Source: Nostoc sp. NMS9 (lineage in GTDB: Bacteria > Cyanobacteriota > Cyanobacteriia > Cyanobacteriales > Nostocaceae). Taken from it: 64,000 nt of DNA. Below the pieces are notes generated by a model. It was not told the origin of the DNA. It searched no databases and saw nothing but the letters and a program-made list of their open reading frames with translations. Position numbers and translations under genes: made by a program. This document shows, piece by piece, positions 1 through 8,157 of this stretch. The stretch covers positions 159,147-223,146 of the forward strand of contig NZ_JABXKL010000071.1 of NCBI RefSeq assembly GCF_017114995.1, written 5' to 3'. Numbering within the stretch: position 1 is the stretch's first letter; each line of letters opens with the position of its first letter.

Positions 1-20
1 TACCCGGAAATGATATTGAA

Positions 21-48
21 GTGCGTTATGGCTCAAGCCGTAACGCAC
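21..48 (-). terminator. Hairpin downstream of tal
   Basis: An 8-bp perfect stem (gtgcgtta / taacgcac) is extended inward, after one mismatch, by ggct/agcc. It lies about 30 bases past the tal stop codon, in the right place to end transcripts of the gap1-pyk-tal group. No clear T-run follows on the minus strand, so a processing or stability hairpin is also possible. Confidence 0.45.
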
Positions 49-79
49 ACTACTTTAGATGTTTTTTAATTGGAAGTCC

Positions 80-1084
80 CTAATGGGTTGCCACTACCTC
101 TCCTTCCAGGCGAACGAGTCGGTCTGCCAAAAGTTTCTCAAGGTCTTCTAGTGCCTTGGTGAAACCTTTAATACCTTCATCTAGTTTGTCAGTTGCCATG
201 CGGTCAGCGGCATGCATTTTATCATAGCTAGCTTTGTCAATGGATATCTTTTCGATTTCCAAGCTTGCTACCTTGGCAGGGTCAAGTTTGCGTGGCAGTT
301 CTCCAACGGTTGCTTGCAATTCAGCCAGAAGTGACGGTGAAATGGTCAGCAAATCACTACCTGCGAGTTCCGTAATTTCACCAAGATTACGGAAGCTAGC
401 CCCCATAACTTCGGTTTTATAGCCGAATTTCTTGTAGTAGTTGTAGATTTTGGTGACAGACAAAACACCTGGATCTTCAGCTGCTGGGTAGCTATCGCGT
501 CCGGTATCTTTTTTGTACCAGTCAAGAATCCGGCCAACGAAGGGAGAAATTAGGGTGACGCCAGCTTCTGCACAGGCGATCGCTTGGTGAAGACCAAATA
601 ACAAGGTAAGGTTACAATGAATACCTTCTTTTTCGAGAATTTCCGCAGCGCGAATACCTTCCCAGGTGCTGGCAATTTTAATTAAAACGCGATCGCGGCC
701 AATCCCGGCAGCTTTATACTGGGCAATTAATTCCCGTGCCTTAGTCAGGGTAGCTTCAGTATCGTAGGACAAGCGAGCATCCACTTCTGTAGACACGCGA
801 CTGGGAATGATTTGCAAAATCTTTAATCCAAAAGCAACTGCCAGACGGTCAAAAGCTAAAGAAACTATCTGTGTTTGGGTAGCTTTGTCTCCAGCATCTT
901 TCTTTGCTTGGAGTAAAGTTTGATCGACAACTTCCTGATATTCTGGCATCTGCGCCGCAGCAGTAATCAGAGAAGGATTGGTGGTGGCATCTTGAGGTTT
1001 GAACTTTTCAATTGCCTGGATATCCCCCGTATCTGCAACCACGACAGTCATTTTCCGCAATTGTTCCAGTAAACTTTTGGACAT
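80..1084 (-). CDS. tal: Transaldolase (TalB type)
   Basis: Transaldolase of the oxidative and non-oxidative pentose phosphate pathway; it moves a dihydroxyacetone unit from sedoheptulose-7-P to glyceraldehyde-3-P in the cytosol. The 334-aa protein is close to the usual TalB length. The N-terminal family signature VVADTGD is followed by QDATTNPSL at about residues 31-39. The Schiff-base lysine is K136 in the segment RVLIKIASTWEG, followed by NLTLLF. The start is the ATG at 1082-1084, preceded by GGAG six bases upstream. It is the last gene of a minus-strand group after gap1 and pyk, which suggests a role in sugar breakdown in the dark or in non-photosynthetic cells (inference). Many Nostocales also carry a second tal next to zwf; that copy is not in this window. 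Confidence 0.96.
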   Translation of the reverse strand: MSKSLLEQLRKMTVVVADTGDIQAIEKFKPQDATTNPSLITAAAQMPEYQEVVDQTLLQAKKDAGDKATQTQIVSLAFDRLAVAFGLKILQIIPSRVSTEVDARLSYDTEATLTKARELIAQYKAAGIGRDRVLIKIASTWEGIRAAEILEKEGIHCNLTLLFGLHQAIACAEAGVTLISPFVGRILDWYKKDTGRDSYPAAEDPGVLSVTKIYNYYKKFGYKTEVMGASFRNLGEITELAGSDLLTISPSLLAELQATVGELPRKLDPAKVASLEIEKISIDKASYDKMHAADRMATDKLDEGIKGFTKALEDLEKLLADRLVRLEGEVVATH

Positions 1085-1233
1085 AAAATACTCCGTGATG
1101 TTTGTTTAGGATTTACTTAATTCCCCAGTTGTTTAAACTCTTGACTATTCCTTCAATTCTACTTCTGGCAATTTTTCTTAATCATTGCCCAACTTTGCTT
1201 ACTATTCACAGCCACAGCCCTATTCTAGGTGGG

Positions 1234-2664
1234 TTATGCCGAAATTGGCTGTCCAATGGAATGCACTTTGATTAAACTAGTTGTTCCTGATTTACCAATT
1301 GGAACCCCAGAGGTAATAACTACTTTATCGCCCTTATTCGCTAAACCCATGTCTACAACTGTGTTCACCACATTGGTAAACATCTCTTCGGCATTGTGGA
1401 CTGGTGGGATCAGCAAAGCTTCCACACCCCAAGATAGTGCTAGCTGGCGGTAAGCGGTGATGTCGGAGGTTAAGGCAATAATGGGAGAAGTCGGCCGATA
1501 TTTAGATACCATTCTCGCCGTACTTCCTGATGAAGTGTTACAAAGAATTGCCCGTGAGCCAGTTTCATAGGCGATACGACAGACCGATTCTGCCACAGAT
1601 TCGGTAACGCTAAGACTGCCCGCTTCATGACACCAAGCATGTTTGCTACCCTCATCTAGAGCTTGTTCTGTCCGCACGGCAATGTTGTGCATCATCTGGA
1701 CAGCGGCGATGGGATATTGTCCGACAGCTGTTTCACCAGAAAGCATTACCGCGTCTGTTCCATCCAAGATAGAGTTAGCAACATCGGTTGCTTCGGCGCG
1801 GGTAGGATCGGGGGCGCTAATCATCGACTCTAGCATTTGGGTGGCTGTAATCACCGGCTTACCAGCACGATTGCAACGGCGAATAATATCTTTTTGAATT
1901 AGGGGTACTTCGTGAATTGGCACTTCCACCCCTAAATCGCCACGCGCAATCATAATCGCGTCGGCAACTTTCAGAATGGAGTCAAAGTTTTCTACTGCCT
2001 CTGATCTTTCGATTTTAGCAATTAAGCGAATCGAAGCGCCAGCGGCTTCAATCATCCGCTTGGCGGGTTCTAAGTCTTGTGGCGATCGCACAAAGGACAC
2101 CGCTACCCAGTCTACACCCAACTGAATCCCAAAGCGCAAATCCAGCAAGTCTTTTTCGGTAATCGAACTGACAGGTAAAGGAGTTTGGGGTAGGTTTACT
2201 CCCTTGTGCGTGGAAATTAACCCGCCAATTTTCACTTGTGCCCGAATGCGATCGGCGTCGCGATCGGTAACAATCAACTTAACGCGACCATCATTAATCA
2301 AAATCGGTTCGCCTGGTCGCACCATTGCAAACAAAGTCGGCAATGGTAGAGGTAGTTCGTCAATATTCTCACCCTTATCTTGTAAAACAAAGGTAACTTC
2401 AGTACCAGCTTCCAGATTTAACCCTTCTGGTGGTAGAATACCTAAGCGAATCTTCGGGCCACACAGGTCTTGCATAATGGCGATCGGTTTTTGCTGCTCA
2501 GTACTAATTTGCCTGAGATAGTGAGCCGTTTGGGCGTGGAATTCATAAGCTCCGTGGGAAAAATTCAGCCGTGCCACGTTCATTCCAGCTTCTACTAAGG
2601 CTTGCAGCCTTTCAGGTGCAGATGTAGCAGGTCCAACAGTACAAATGATTTTGGTTCGACGCAT
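1234..2664 (-). CDS. pyk: Pyruvate kinase
   Basis: Pyruvate kinase, converting phosphoenolpyruvate and ADP to pyruvate and ATP at the end of glycolysis. Family signatures are visible in order: TKIICTVGPA at the N-terminus, MNVARLNFSHG, the active-site segment AKIERSEAVENF, IMIARGDLGVE and TQMLESM, then the C-terminal regulatory domain with SGSTARMVSKYRP. The frame stays open upstream to 2736, but the family normally begins at MRRTKII, so the ATG at 2662-2664 is preferred (476 aa). The 24 extra residues of the longer form resemble nothing in the family. No good ribosome-binding site precedes either start. It lies between gap1 and tal on the same strand and probably shares their transcription. 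Confidence 0.95.
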   Translation of the reverse strand: MRRTKIICTVGPATSAPERLQALVEAGMNVARLNFSHGAYEFHAQTAHYLRQISTEQQKPIAIMQDLCGPKIRLGILPPEGLNLEAGTEVTFVLQDKGENIDELPLPLPTLFAMVRPGEPILINDGRVKLIVTDRDADRIRAQVKIGGLISTHKGVNLPQTPLPVSSITEKDLLDLRFGIQLGVDWVAVSFVRSPQDLEPAKRMIEAAGASIRLIAKIERSEAVENFDSILKVADAIMIARGDLGVEVPIHEVPLIQKDIIRRCNRAGKPVITATQMLESMISAPDPTRAEATDVANSILDGTDAVMLSGETAVGQYPIAAVQMMHNIAVRTEQALDEGSKHAWCHEAGSLSVTESVAESVCRIAYETGSRAILCNTSSGSTARMVSKYRPTSPIIALTSDITAYRQLALSWGVEALLIPPVHNAEEMFTNVVNTVVDMGLANKGDKVVITSGVPIGKSGTTSLIKVHSIGQPISA

Positions 2665-2824
2665 AGGGATTGGGGGTTGAGGAGTAACCTGCAAATTTGT
2701 CAGCTTTGTGCGATCGCACAAAACATCCAAATTCACACGTGCTTCATATCACTGGTTTGCTAAATAAAAATACTAGATTCCGTTTTATTTTCGGAGTATT
2801 TACCATTTGACCCAAATCCCAAAT

Positions 2825-2917
2825 TGGGTACTGGGTACTGGGGATTAGGGACTGGGGAAGAAACTTAATTACTAATGCCCCATGCCCAATGCCCCATGCC
2901 CAATTCCCAATTCCTAA
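2825..2917. repeat. Short tandemly repeated repeats (STRR type) between pyk and gap1
   Basis: Runs of degenerate heptamers such as gggtact, ggggatt, gggactg, then gcccaat and gccccat in the opposite sense. The block ends exactly at the gap1 stop codon. This is the short tandem repeat class common in Nostoc-type genomes. It has no coding potential of its own. Confidence 0.75.
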
Positions 2918-3961
2918 TCAAACCACAGCCGCTGTCGGGGCAAGTTTTTCCTTCTGTGACATAGACAACATCAGGTCAATCACGCGATTTGAGTAGCCCC
3001 ACTCGTTGTCATACCAGGCAATTACCTTGAAGAAGTTGGAATTCAACTCAATTCCAGCACCTGCATCGAAGATGCTGGAATGAGTATCACCTTGAAAATC
3101 TGTAGAAACTACTTCTTCATCTGTGTAGCCCAAGATACCCTTTAGTGAACCTGCGGCAGCCTCCTTCATAGCAGTACAGATTTCCTTATAACTGGTGGCT
3201 TTGGCTGTTTTGAAAGTTAAATCAACTACAGAGACATCGGGAGTCGGAACTCGTAATGCCATCCCAGTTAACCTGCCCTTCAATTCTGGTAAAACCAGTG
3301 CTACAGCTTTAGCTGCGCCTGTGGAGGAGGGAATAATATTTTGGGATGCACCTCGACCACCCCGCCAGTCTTTCTTGCTGGGGCCGTCTACAGTTGGCTG
3401 AGTGGCAGTCATGGCATGGACTGTGGTCATTAAGCCTTCAGTCAACCCAAAACTGTCATTAATGACCTTAGCTATGGGAGCTAGACAGTTTGTAGTGCAG
3501 CTAGCATTGGAAACAATGATATCCTTGCCAGAGTCAAATAGGTGATGATTGACACCCATTAACAGGGTAGTAACTCTATCTGGATCTTTGGTGGGAGCGG
3601 AAATTACCACTCGCTTTGCACCTGCCTTCAGGTGGTTTGCAGCTCCTTCGTAGTCAGTGAAGAGTCCGGTAGCTTCCACGACATAATCTGCACTTAATTT
3701 TCCCCAAGGTAACTCTGCTGGATTCCTAACTGACACACAAGGAATGAAATGTCCGTCAATGAGGATGCCGTCTTCCTTGGCTTCAACCTTGTGCTTTAAT
3801 TGACCGTGGGTTGAATCGTACTTTAATAGATAAGCGAGATTATCTGGTGGTACTAGGTCGTTAATGCCCACAAACTCAATGTTGGGATTATCGATGCCAG
3901 CGCGAAGTACAAGTCGCCCGATTCGACCGAAGCCATTGATACCAACTTTCAATTTAGTCAA
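2918..3961 (-). CDS. gap1: Glyceraldehyde-3-phosphate dehydrogenase, glycolytic type (Gap1)
   Basis: NAD-type GAPDH of 347 aa. The N-terminal Rossmann signature KVGINGFGRIGR is followed by VGINDL, where the Asp is typical of NAD-dependent enzymes. The catalytic Cys155 sits in SNASCTTNC, the base His182 in TTVHAMTATQ, and the substrate region in WRGGRGASQNIIPSSTGAAKAV. It resembles E. coli GapA much more than photosynthetic Gap2, whose N-terminus reads differently (NDTSDPRTNAHLLKYDS from memory). The start is the TTG at 3959-3961, because a strong GGGAGG lies seven bases upstream and no ATG fits. It heads a minus-strand group with pyk and tal, so it probably supports glycolytic flux rather than the Calvin cycle. 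Confidence 0.95.
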   Translation of the reverse strand: MTKLKVGINGFGRIGRLVLRAGIDNPNIEFVGINDLVPPDNLAYLLKYDSTHGQLKHKVEAKEDGILIDGHFIPCVSVRNPAELPWGKLSADYVVEATGLFTDYEGAANHLKAGAKRVVISAPTKDPDRVTTLLMGVNHHLFDSGKDIIVSNASCTTNCLAPIAKVINDSFGLTEGLMTTVHAMTATQPTVDGPSKKDWRGGRGASQNIIPSSTGAAKAVALVLPELKGRLTGMALRVPTPDVSVVDLTFKTAKATSYKEICTAMKEAAAGSLKGILGYTDEEVVSTDFQGDTHSSIFDAGAGIELNSNFFKVIAWYDNEWGYSNRVIDLMLSMSQKEKLAPTAAVV

Positions 3962-4095
3962 GATTAAACCTCCCGTTGTGGAAGTTGAACAAAAGGAGAA
4001 AGTTAAAAGTCAAAATAGATTGCCTTTTACTCTTTACTCTTTGATCCTGACAGTCTCAGTCAGCTAAGGCATATTTACTTGGCATCTTTTAAGGA

Positions 4096-4172
4096 TTGGG
4101 GCATTGGGCATGGGACATTAATTATTCTCCTCTGCTCCCCTACTCCCTTGCTCCCCAGCTCCCCAGTCCCCA
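4096..4172. repeat. STRR-type repeat between gap1 and the VWA gene
   Basis: GC-rich heptamer-like runs (ggggcat, tgggcat, then ctcccct, ctccccag, ctccccagt) just past the stop of the VWA gene. Same class as the block at 2825-2917. Confidence 0.65.
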
Positions 4173-4174
4173 AT

Positions 4175-6043
4175 TCAATTAGTAGTGGGTTGGACAAATC
4201 GCTTAATTTCACCACAGGCAATATAAGACTTGCCATCAGGTGCTGTTTTGACTTCATCAACGACGTAAAGCATTCCTTCCTCGCGCACCGATCGCGGAAA
4301 ACGCATGTTCCAATCCGGTTCATATCCGTCGGAAACCACCCTAGCGCGCAGTTTGCTGCCATCTTTGACACACTGAACTAAAATACTGTCCCCTACACTG
4401 TCAGTTGTGGGAAGATCGGCAGCACTGGCAGGGCCTTTGGAAGCTTTACCTGTGTTAGTTGGATTCGATTGTCTAGGGGCAACAAAGATATCTGCTTCAC
4501 CGGGTTGAGCAAAACGGGTGATTTTACCACGTACCCGATAGAAAGTGCGTTCGCCCTTGGCGTTGGCAAAGCCATCGCTTGAGAGTTCGAGTCCTTCAAC
4601 AACATAGCGTGCCCCCTCGGCACGAATGGCGCGGGGAAACTGGATGTTCTTGGTTGAATCATAGCCTTCGGACATGACTTTGACCCGCAGTTTACCCCCT
4701 TCACGAACACAGTGCAATTCAACACCTGAACCGACTTCATTCACAATGGGCATAGCGTACACTTCATCGCCAGTAGTCACACCACGACCCACCAAATCAC
4801 TGCGATTGCGCGTCATCGTCTGGTAAGTCTGATCTCGCATCTCTTTCCGTCCGGCATTCCCTAGAGCTTTTTGAGCGATCCGACTGGCGAAGTATTCAAG
4901 CTGATCGATCTCTTCAGCAATTTCAAAATTCTCGTTCAATCCTTTATCCCGCAAATCTTTCACAAGTGCCCGCAGAGTTTGTTCAGCTTCCTGATGCTTG
5001 CCATGTTCAGCGAGATTAAGGCCAGTCTCTTTAGCCTTAGCAATGGTAAGGCGACTCAGTTCCAGAATGATATGGCTCGTAGCAGCAAAAGCTGCCTCCT
5101 CAACAGTCCCAACTTTGGCGACGATATCTATAGTACCTGACACACTTTGAATGCGGTCATCTTGCACAACATCAGCGGTGTAATGCAACTTCATCACAGG
5201 TAACTCACCAACTTGAGCGCTTGATATCCCCAGACTCAAACCGAGGAGTTTATCTTCGCCCTCGTAAAGCTCTCCCAAGGTGATGACAGCTTGCCCTGCG
5301 TCATTCTGGCTAACTTTAGCCAGACTTAAGGTATCAACAAGGCTGACACCATCAGCCAATTCAAGTGTCACTTTGAGGTTCTGTCCCACTACTGCTCTCA
5401 GACTGTCTAGCTCAATACTAAACACTTCAGTTGCTTCGTCGATGCTCTGAATGAAGTAGAAGTTGCCCGTCGCTGCCCTTGCCATTCCAATCAGCAGGTC
5501 TTCATTGAAACCCTGAGCAAAACCTAACGTAGTTGTGATAATGCCTTCTTCAGCTTTTTGTCCCGATGTCGCCGTCAGTATCTTGGGGTCTTGAATACCC
5601 ATATTGGCGTGACCATCGGTAAGCAGGAGAACACGGTTGATTTTTTGGGAATCGAGTCGCGTCTTCACGTGTTCACAGCCTTTGAGCCATCCCCCCGATA
5701 AGTTGGTAATACCGCCTGCTCTCACCTTGCGGATGGAACTTTTCAGTGCAGCTTTGTTAGTCACCGCCTGGGGTGGCACAACACTGTCCACTTCATCGTC
5801 GTAAACAACTACCGAGAGAATGTCATCAGGCTCAAGTTGATCTACCACAGACTCAGCCGCTTTGAGTGCGTGATGCAAGGGAGCGCCTGCCATAGAGCCG
5901 GAACGGTCAATTACAAGCGAAAGGTTAAGGTTACGTCGAGGAGATTTAGCTATATCAGCACGAAAACGTAGCAGAATATTAGTCTTTAATGAAGATCCTG
6001 CGGCGAGGATAGACTGGTCAAATTCGTAACTTGTCTTAATCAT
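4175..6043 (-). CDS. VWA-domain protein with a duplicated C-terminal domain
   Basis: A 622-aa protein without a signal peptide or obvious membrane segment. Residues about 40-210 form a von Willebrand factor A domain with a full metal-site motif (DRSGS at 46-50) and a later TDGHAN motif; such domains bind ligands through a divalent cation. Residues about 215-420 resemble the beta-rich and helical region that follows VWA in bacterial VWA proteins. Residues about 441-512 and 553-622 are two copies of a 70-residue unit, sharing C-V-(R/K)-(E/D)-G-x-K-L-R-(V/A), (S)-(E/D)-G-Y, FPR-(A/S)-(I/V)-R-x-EG and a final (K)-I-(T/K)-RF. I do not recognise this unit. The ATG at 6041-6043 has GGGGA about eight bases upstream. 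The gene is monocistronic. The specific function is unknown. Confidence 0.88.
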   Translation of the reverse strand: MIKTSYEFDQSILAAGSSLKTNILLRFRADIAKSPRRNLNLSLVIDRSGSMAGAPLHHALKAAESVVDQLEPDDILSVVVYDDEVDSVVPPQAVTNKAALKSSIRKVRAGGITNLSGGWLKGCEHVKTRLDSQKINRVLLLTDGHANMGIQDPKILTATSGQKAEEGIITTTLGFAQGFNEDLLIGMARAATGNFYFIQSIDEATEVFSIELDSLRAVVGQNLKVTLELADGVSLVDTLSLAKVSQNDAGQAVITLGELYEGEDKLLGLSLGISSAQVGELPVMKLHYTADVVQDDRIQSVSGTIDIVAKVGTVEEAAFAATSHIILELSRLTIAKAKETGLNLAEHGKHQEAEQTLRALVKDLRDKGLNENFEIAEEIDQLEYFASRIAQKALGNAGRKEMRDQTYQTMTRNRSDLVGRGVTTGDEVYAMPIVNEVGSGVELHCVREGGKLRVKVMSEGYDSTKNIQFPRAIRAEGARYVVEGLELSSDGFANAKGERTFYRVRGKITRFAQPGEADIFVAPRQSNPTNTGKASKGPASAADLPTTDSVGDSILVQCVKDGSKLRARVVSDGYEPDWNMRFPRSVREEGMLYVVDEVKTAPDGKSYIACGEIKRFVQPTTN

Positions 6044-6303
6044 TTTTTATATCCCCATAGAATTGTCTGTTATCAGCTACAACCCTTGTGAGGCATAGAC
6101 AGTAACTACTTTATTTAGTTTACCCAGAAATAATTTTTTTCAGTACAAAATTGGGATTTAATGTAAGATTTTATAGTTATATATTTTCGCCAGTTTAGAC
6201 AAAGCCTGTCATAGACATTCTCGACTCTCCGCTACTGAAAGGCGATCGCACTGGTCACAATTGCGGGAAACTGAAAGCAGATATATTAGGAGAGGAGAAC
6301 CTA

Positions 6304-6663
6304 ATGAGTTGGACTAAAGTTCTAGCAGTCGATGCACTTTCCCCAGGTGCGCGAGAAGTGGTGAAAGTTGGCAACCGAAAAATTTTGCTTTTGAATCACG
6401 AAAGTCAGCTTTATGCTGTAGATAACAACTGTCCTCACTTAAAATTACCGTTGAAAAGTGGAAAAATCACTGAAAGTGGGGCAATAGTTTGTACCTTCCA
6501 TCGCAGTGCTTTTGATCTGCGGACTGGTGAAGTACAAGGATGGTGTTCCTGGCCACCTGGTGTAGGTAAGGTACTCTCGTTGGTTTCACAACCAAAAACA
6601 CTGCCAGTGTTTCCAATTCGTGTTGAAGAAGGCAGTATCTGGGTTGACGTGCAAGAGGAATAG
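6304..6663 (+). CDS. Small Rieske [2Fe-2S] ferredoxin-like protein
   Basis: A 119-aa soluble protein that is a single Rieske domain. The two cluster-binding boxes are C43-P-H45 (in NNCPHLKLPL) and C63-x-x-H66 (in VCTFHRSAFD), so a 2Cys-2His [2Fe-2S] cluster is expected. There is no oxygenase catalytic domain and no membrane anchor, so it is a Rieske-type ferredoxin or an assimilatory nitrite-reductase-small-subunit-like protein rather than PetC. The start ATG is preceded by a strong AGGAGAGGAGAA purine run. It stands alone and ends at a hairpin shared with the convergent hsp20 gene. Redox partner unknown. Confidence 0.9.
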   Translation: MSWTKVLAVDALSPGAREVVKVGNRKILLLNHESQLYAVDNNCPHLKLPLKSGKITESGAIVCTFHRSAFDLRTGEVQGWCSWPPGVGKVLSLVSQPKTLPVFPIRVEEGSIWVDVQEE

Positions 6664-6708
6664 CACCCCCTCCCTGAATTTACTGAAACAGTGCTAAGTA
6701 AAAAAGAA

Positions 6709-6739
6709 AAACCCCAGCTAAACTCATTAGCTGGGGTTT
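6709..6739. terminator. Bidirectional intrinsic terminator between the Rieske and hsp20 genes
   Basis: A perfect 12-bp stem (aaaccccagcta / tagctggggttt) with a 7-base loop. The + strand side has A-rich sequence before it, which becomes a T-rich tail for minus-strand transcripts. It therefore fits best as the hsp20 terminator and can also serve the convergent Rieske gene. Confidence 0.85.
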
Positions 6740-6840
6740 CTATCAAGATTTACCTATTTCAGAGATATAGGAATCATTGAATGAGAAAATAGAACGTCTT
6801 CTCAAACAGTTTCAACGCTTTGCTGTGATGTCATGTTGGG

Positions 6841-7344
6841 TTATGTGTTGCCATTCCCAGCTTCTATAGAAGCTGTAGCACTTTGAGATTGGCCTAAATT
6901 CACTTTGAATACCTTACTGTGCTCTTGTTCCAGTTTGGGTAAAGTCAAAATTAAAATCCCATCTTTCAAGTCTGCCTTAACTTGTTGATTCTGAACTTTG
7001 GTTGGCAGAGGTATTACTCTAGTGAAATTGCCATACCGGAATTCAGAATGAACTTTAGCGTTAGATTGGGAATGTTTTTCGTAACGATGCTCACCAGCTA
7101 TCGAAACTGCATCTTGAGTAACTTGAACATCGAGGTCTTTAGCTTCCACGCCTGGAATCTCAACTCTTAATAGCAACTCTGAACCATTATCATGTAATTC
7201 AACCGCAGGAACCCACGCTGTTCTCGGTGATGCAGAAATCTCGGAGTTACCGCGCTCGGCTACTGTAAGCTCAGAGAATAGTTGATCCATTTGACGACGC
7301 AGAATCTCCATTTCACGGAATGGTTCCCAACGAATGAGTGCCAT
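6841..7344 (-). CDS. hspA: Small heat-shock protein Hsp20 / alpha-crystallin
   Basis: A 167-aa ATP-independent holdase chaperone that keeps unfolding proteins soluble. The N-terminus MALIRWEPFREMEILRRQMD is typical of cyanobacterial HspA. The alpha-crystallin domain spans about residues 45-145 and contains VEIPGVEAKDLDVQV, the sheet region ending in LKDGILILTLPK and the usual A-x-x-x-n-G-x-L core. The C-terminal tail (VFKVNLGQSQ) holds the oligomerisation-type V-x-V motif. The ATG at 7342-7344 follows an AAGGAGAG box. No CIRCE inverted repeat was seen in the upstream 300 bases, so control by HrcA is not supported by the sequence. Confidence 0.95.
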   Translation of the reverse strand: MALIRWEPFREMEILRRQMDQLFSELTVAERGNSEISASPRTAWVPAVELHDNGSELLLRVEIPGVEAKDLDVQVTQDAVSIAGEHRYEKHSQSNAKVHSEFRYGNFTRVIPLPTKVQNQQVKADLKDGILILTLPKLEQEHSKVFKVNLGQSQSATASIEAGNGNT

Positions 7345-8157
7345 ATTTCAATCTCTCCTTAACTTTCTAATTCAATTTTGGGTAATCAAACAAAGTTTTA
7401 GAGGTATTTTTTAGAGAGGAGCTTTATTTGCTTTGTTTCTTCTTCTCTCTAGTAAGTAATTTAATAAAATAAGAATCTAAAAAGAGTTGGGTAAACCGTA
7501 CAGATATAGGTTGGATTTACCGTATCAAATAAAAAAATGATGAAAAGCTTGAGAATAGTTAATGTCAAAGTAAGTAGGCAATCAGAAATTAAACTATATT
7601 ATGTAATGTAAATTTAATTAAATTCGCTTGTAGCTAGAAGCTCTAGCCCGATGCTAAGAGTTAGATTGACAAAGACGTTGCGCGTAGCTTGCTGTATGGA
7701 AGACTGCTAACGCTTTTGGCGTCTCCCCAATGTGAATGACTACGTTGTAGACACAAGTAGAAAAAAGCTCAATTATCTCGTTCCCATACAGAGCATGGCA
7801 ATGGCTGATTAGAGGCTGCTGCCTCCAGTCAGACATTGAGTCTCTGACTCAATGAATGCATTGCCAGGCGGAGACTAGGAACAAGTCAAGCCTCATCAAG
7901 CTAGGTTTTTAGGACTTGTGTGTACACCGTAGCTTTGGCTGTTTGGGATTCTTCGGATTTAATTAAGTAATAAAGCGGACATGATATAAACAGTTATCCT
8001 ACTTTATATGCAACTTTTCTATACACCCGGCGCTGAAGTATGGTTGTAAGCGTCGATGATTTTATTTACAATCTGGTGGCAGAGTTTTGCTTTCTGATTT
8101 CATGTTCAGTTTTATTCAAGAAATTCTTCCTGATTGAAAATTAACTTAGGAACTGAT
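7345..8157. other. 813-bp intergenic region with an inverted-repeat element
   Basis: An AT-rich first half probably holds the hsp20 promoter. The second half carries a 193-bp element with 19-bp imperfect terminal inverted repeats (7740-7932, listed separately) and a GC-richer stretch with gcgtagc-like interspersed repeat motifs. I found no convincing gene; a 60-codon frame at 7654-7836 runs through the repeat. Confidence 0.6.
7740..7932. mobile_element. Short inverted-repeat element, older copy
   Basis: The left end (ctacgttgtagacacaagt, 7740-7758) and the right end (acttgtgtgtacaccgtag, 7914-7932) are inverted copies with two mismatches in 19. The same ends flank a 157-bp element at 60260-60416. 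No target-site duplication is visible here, so this is a decayed or recombined copy. It has no coding capacity, so it would depend on a transposase elsewhere. Confidence 0.5.

Noticed and set aside
2918..3961. Assignment as photosynthetic Gap2
   Set aside because: The N-terminal and substrate-loop residues follow the GapA/Gap1 type; the dinucleotide-site Asp fits NAD preference.
7654..7836. 60-codon minus-strand frame before the large kinase gene
   Set aside because: It crosses the inverted-repeat element and interspersed repeat motifs; composition is not protein-like.
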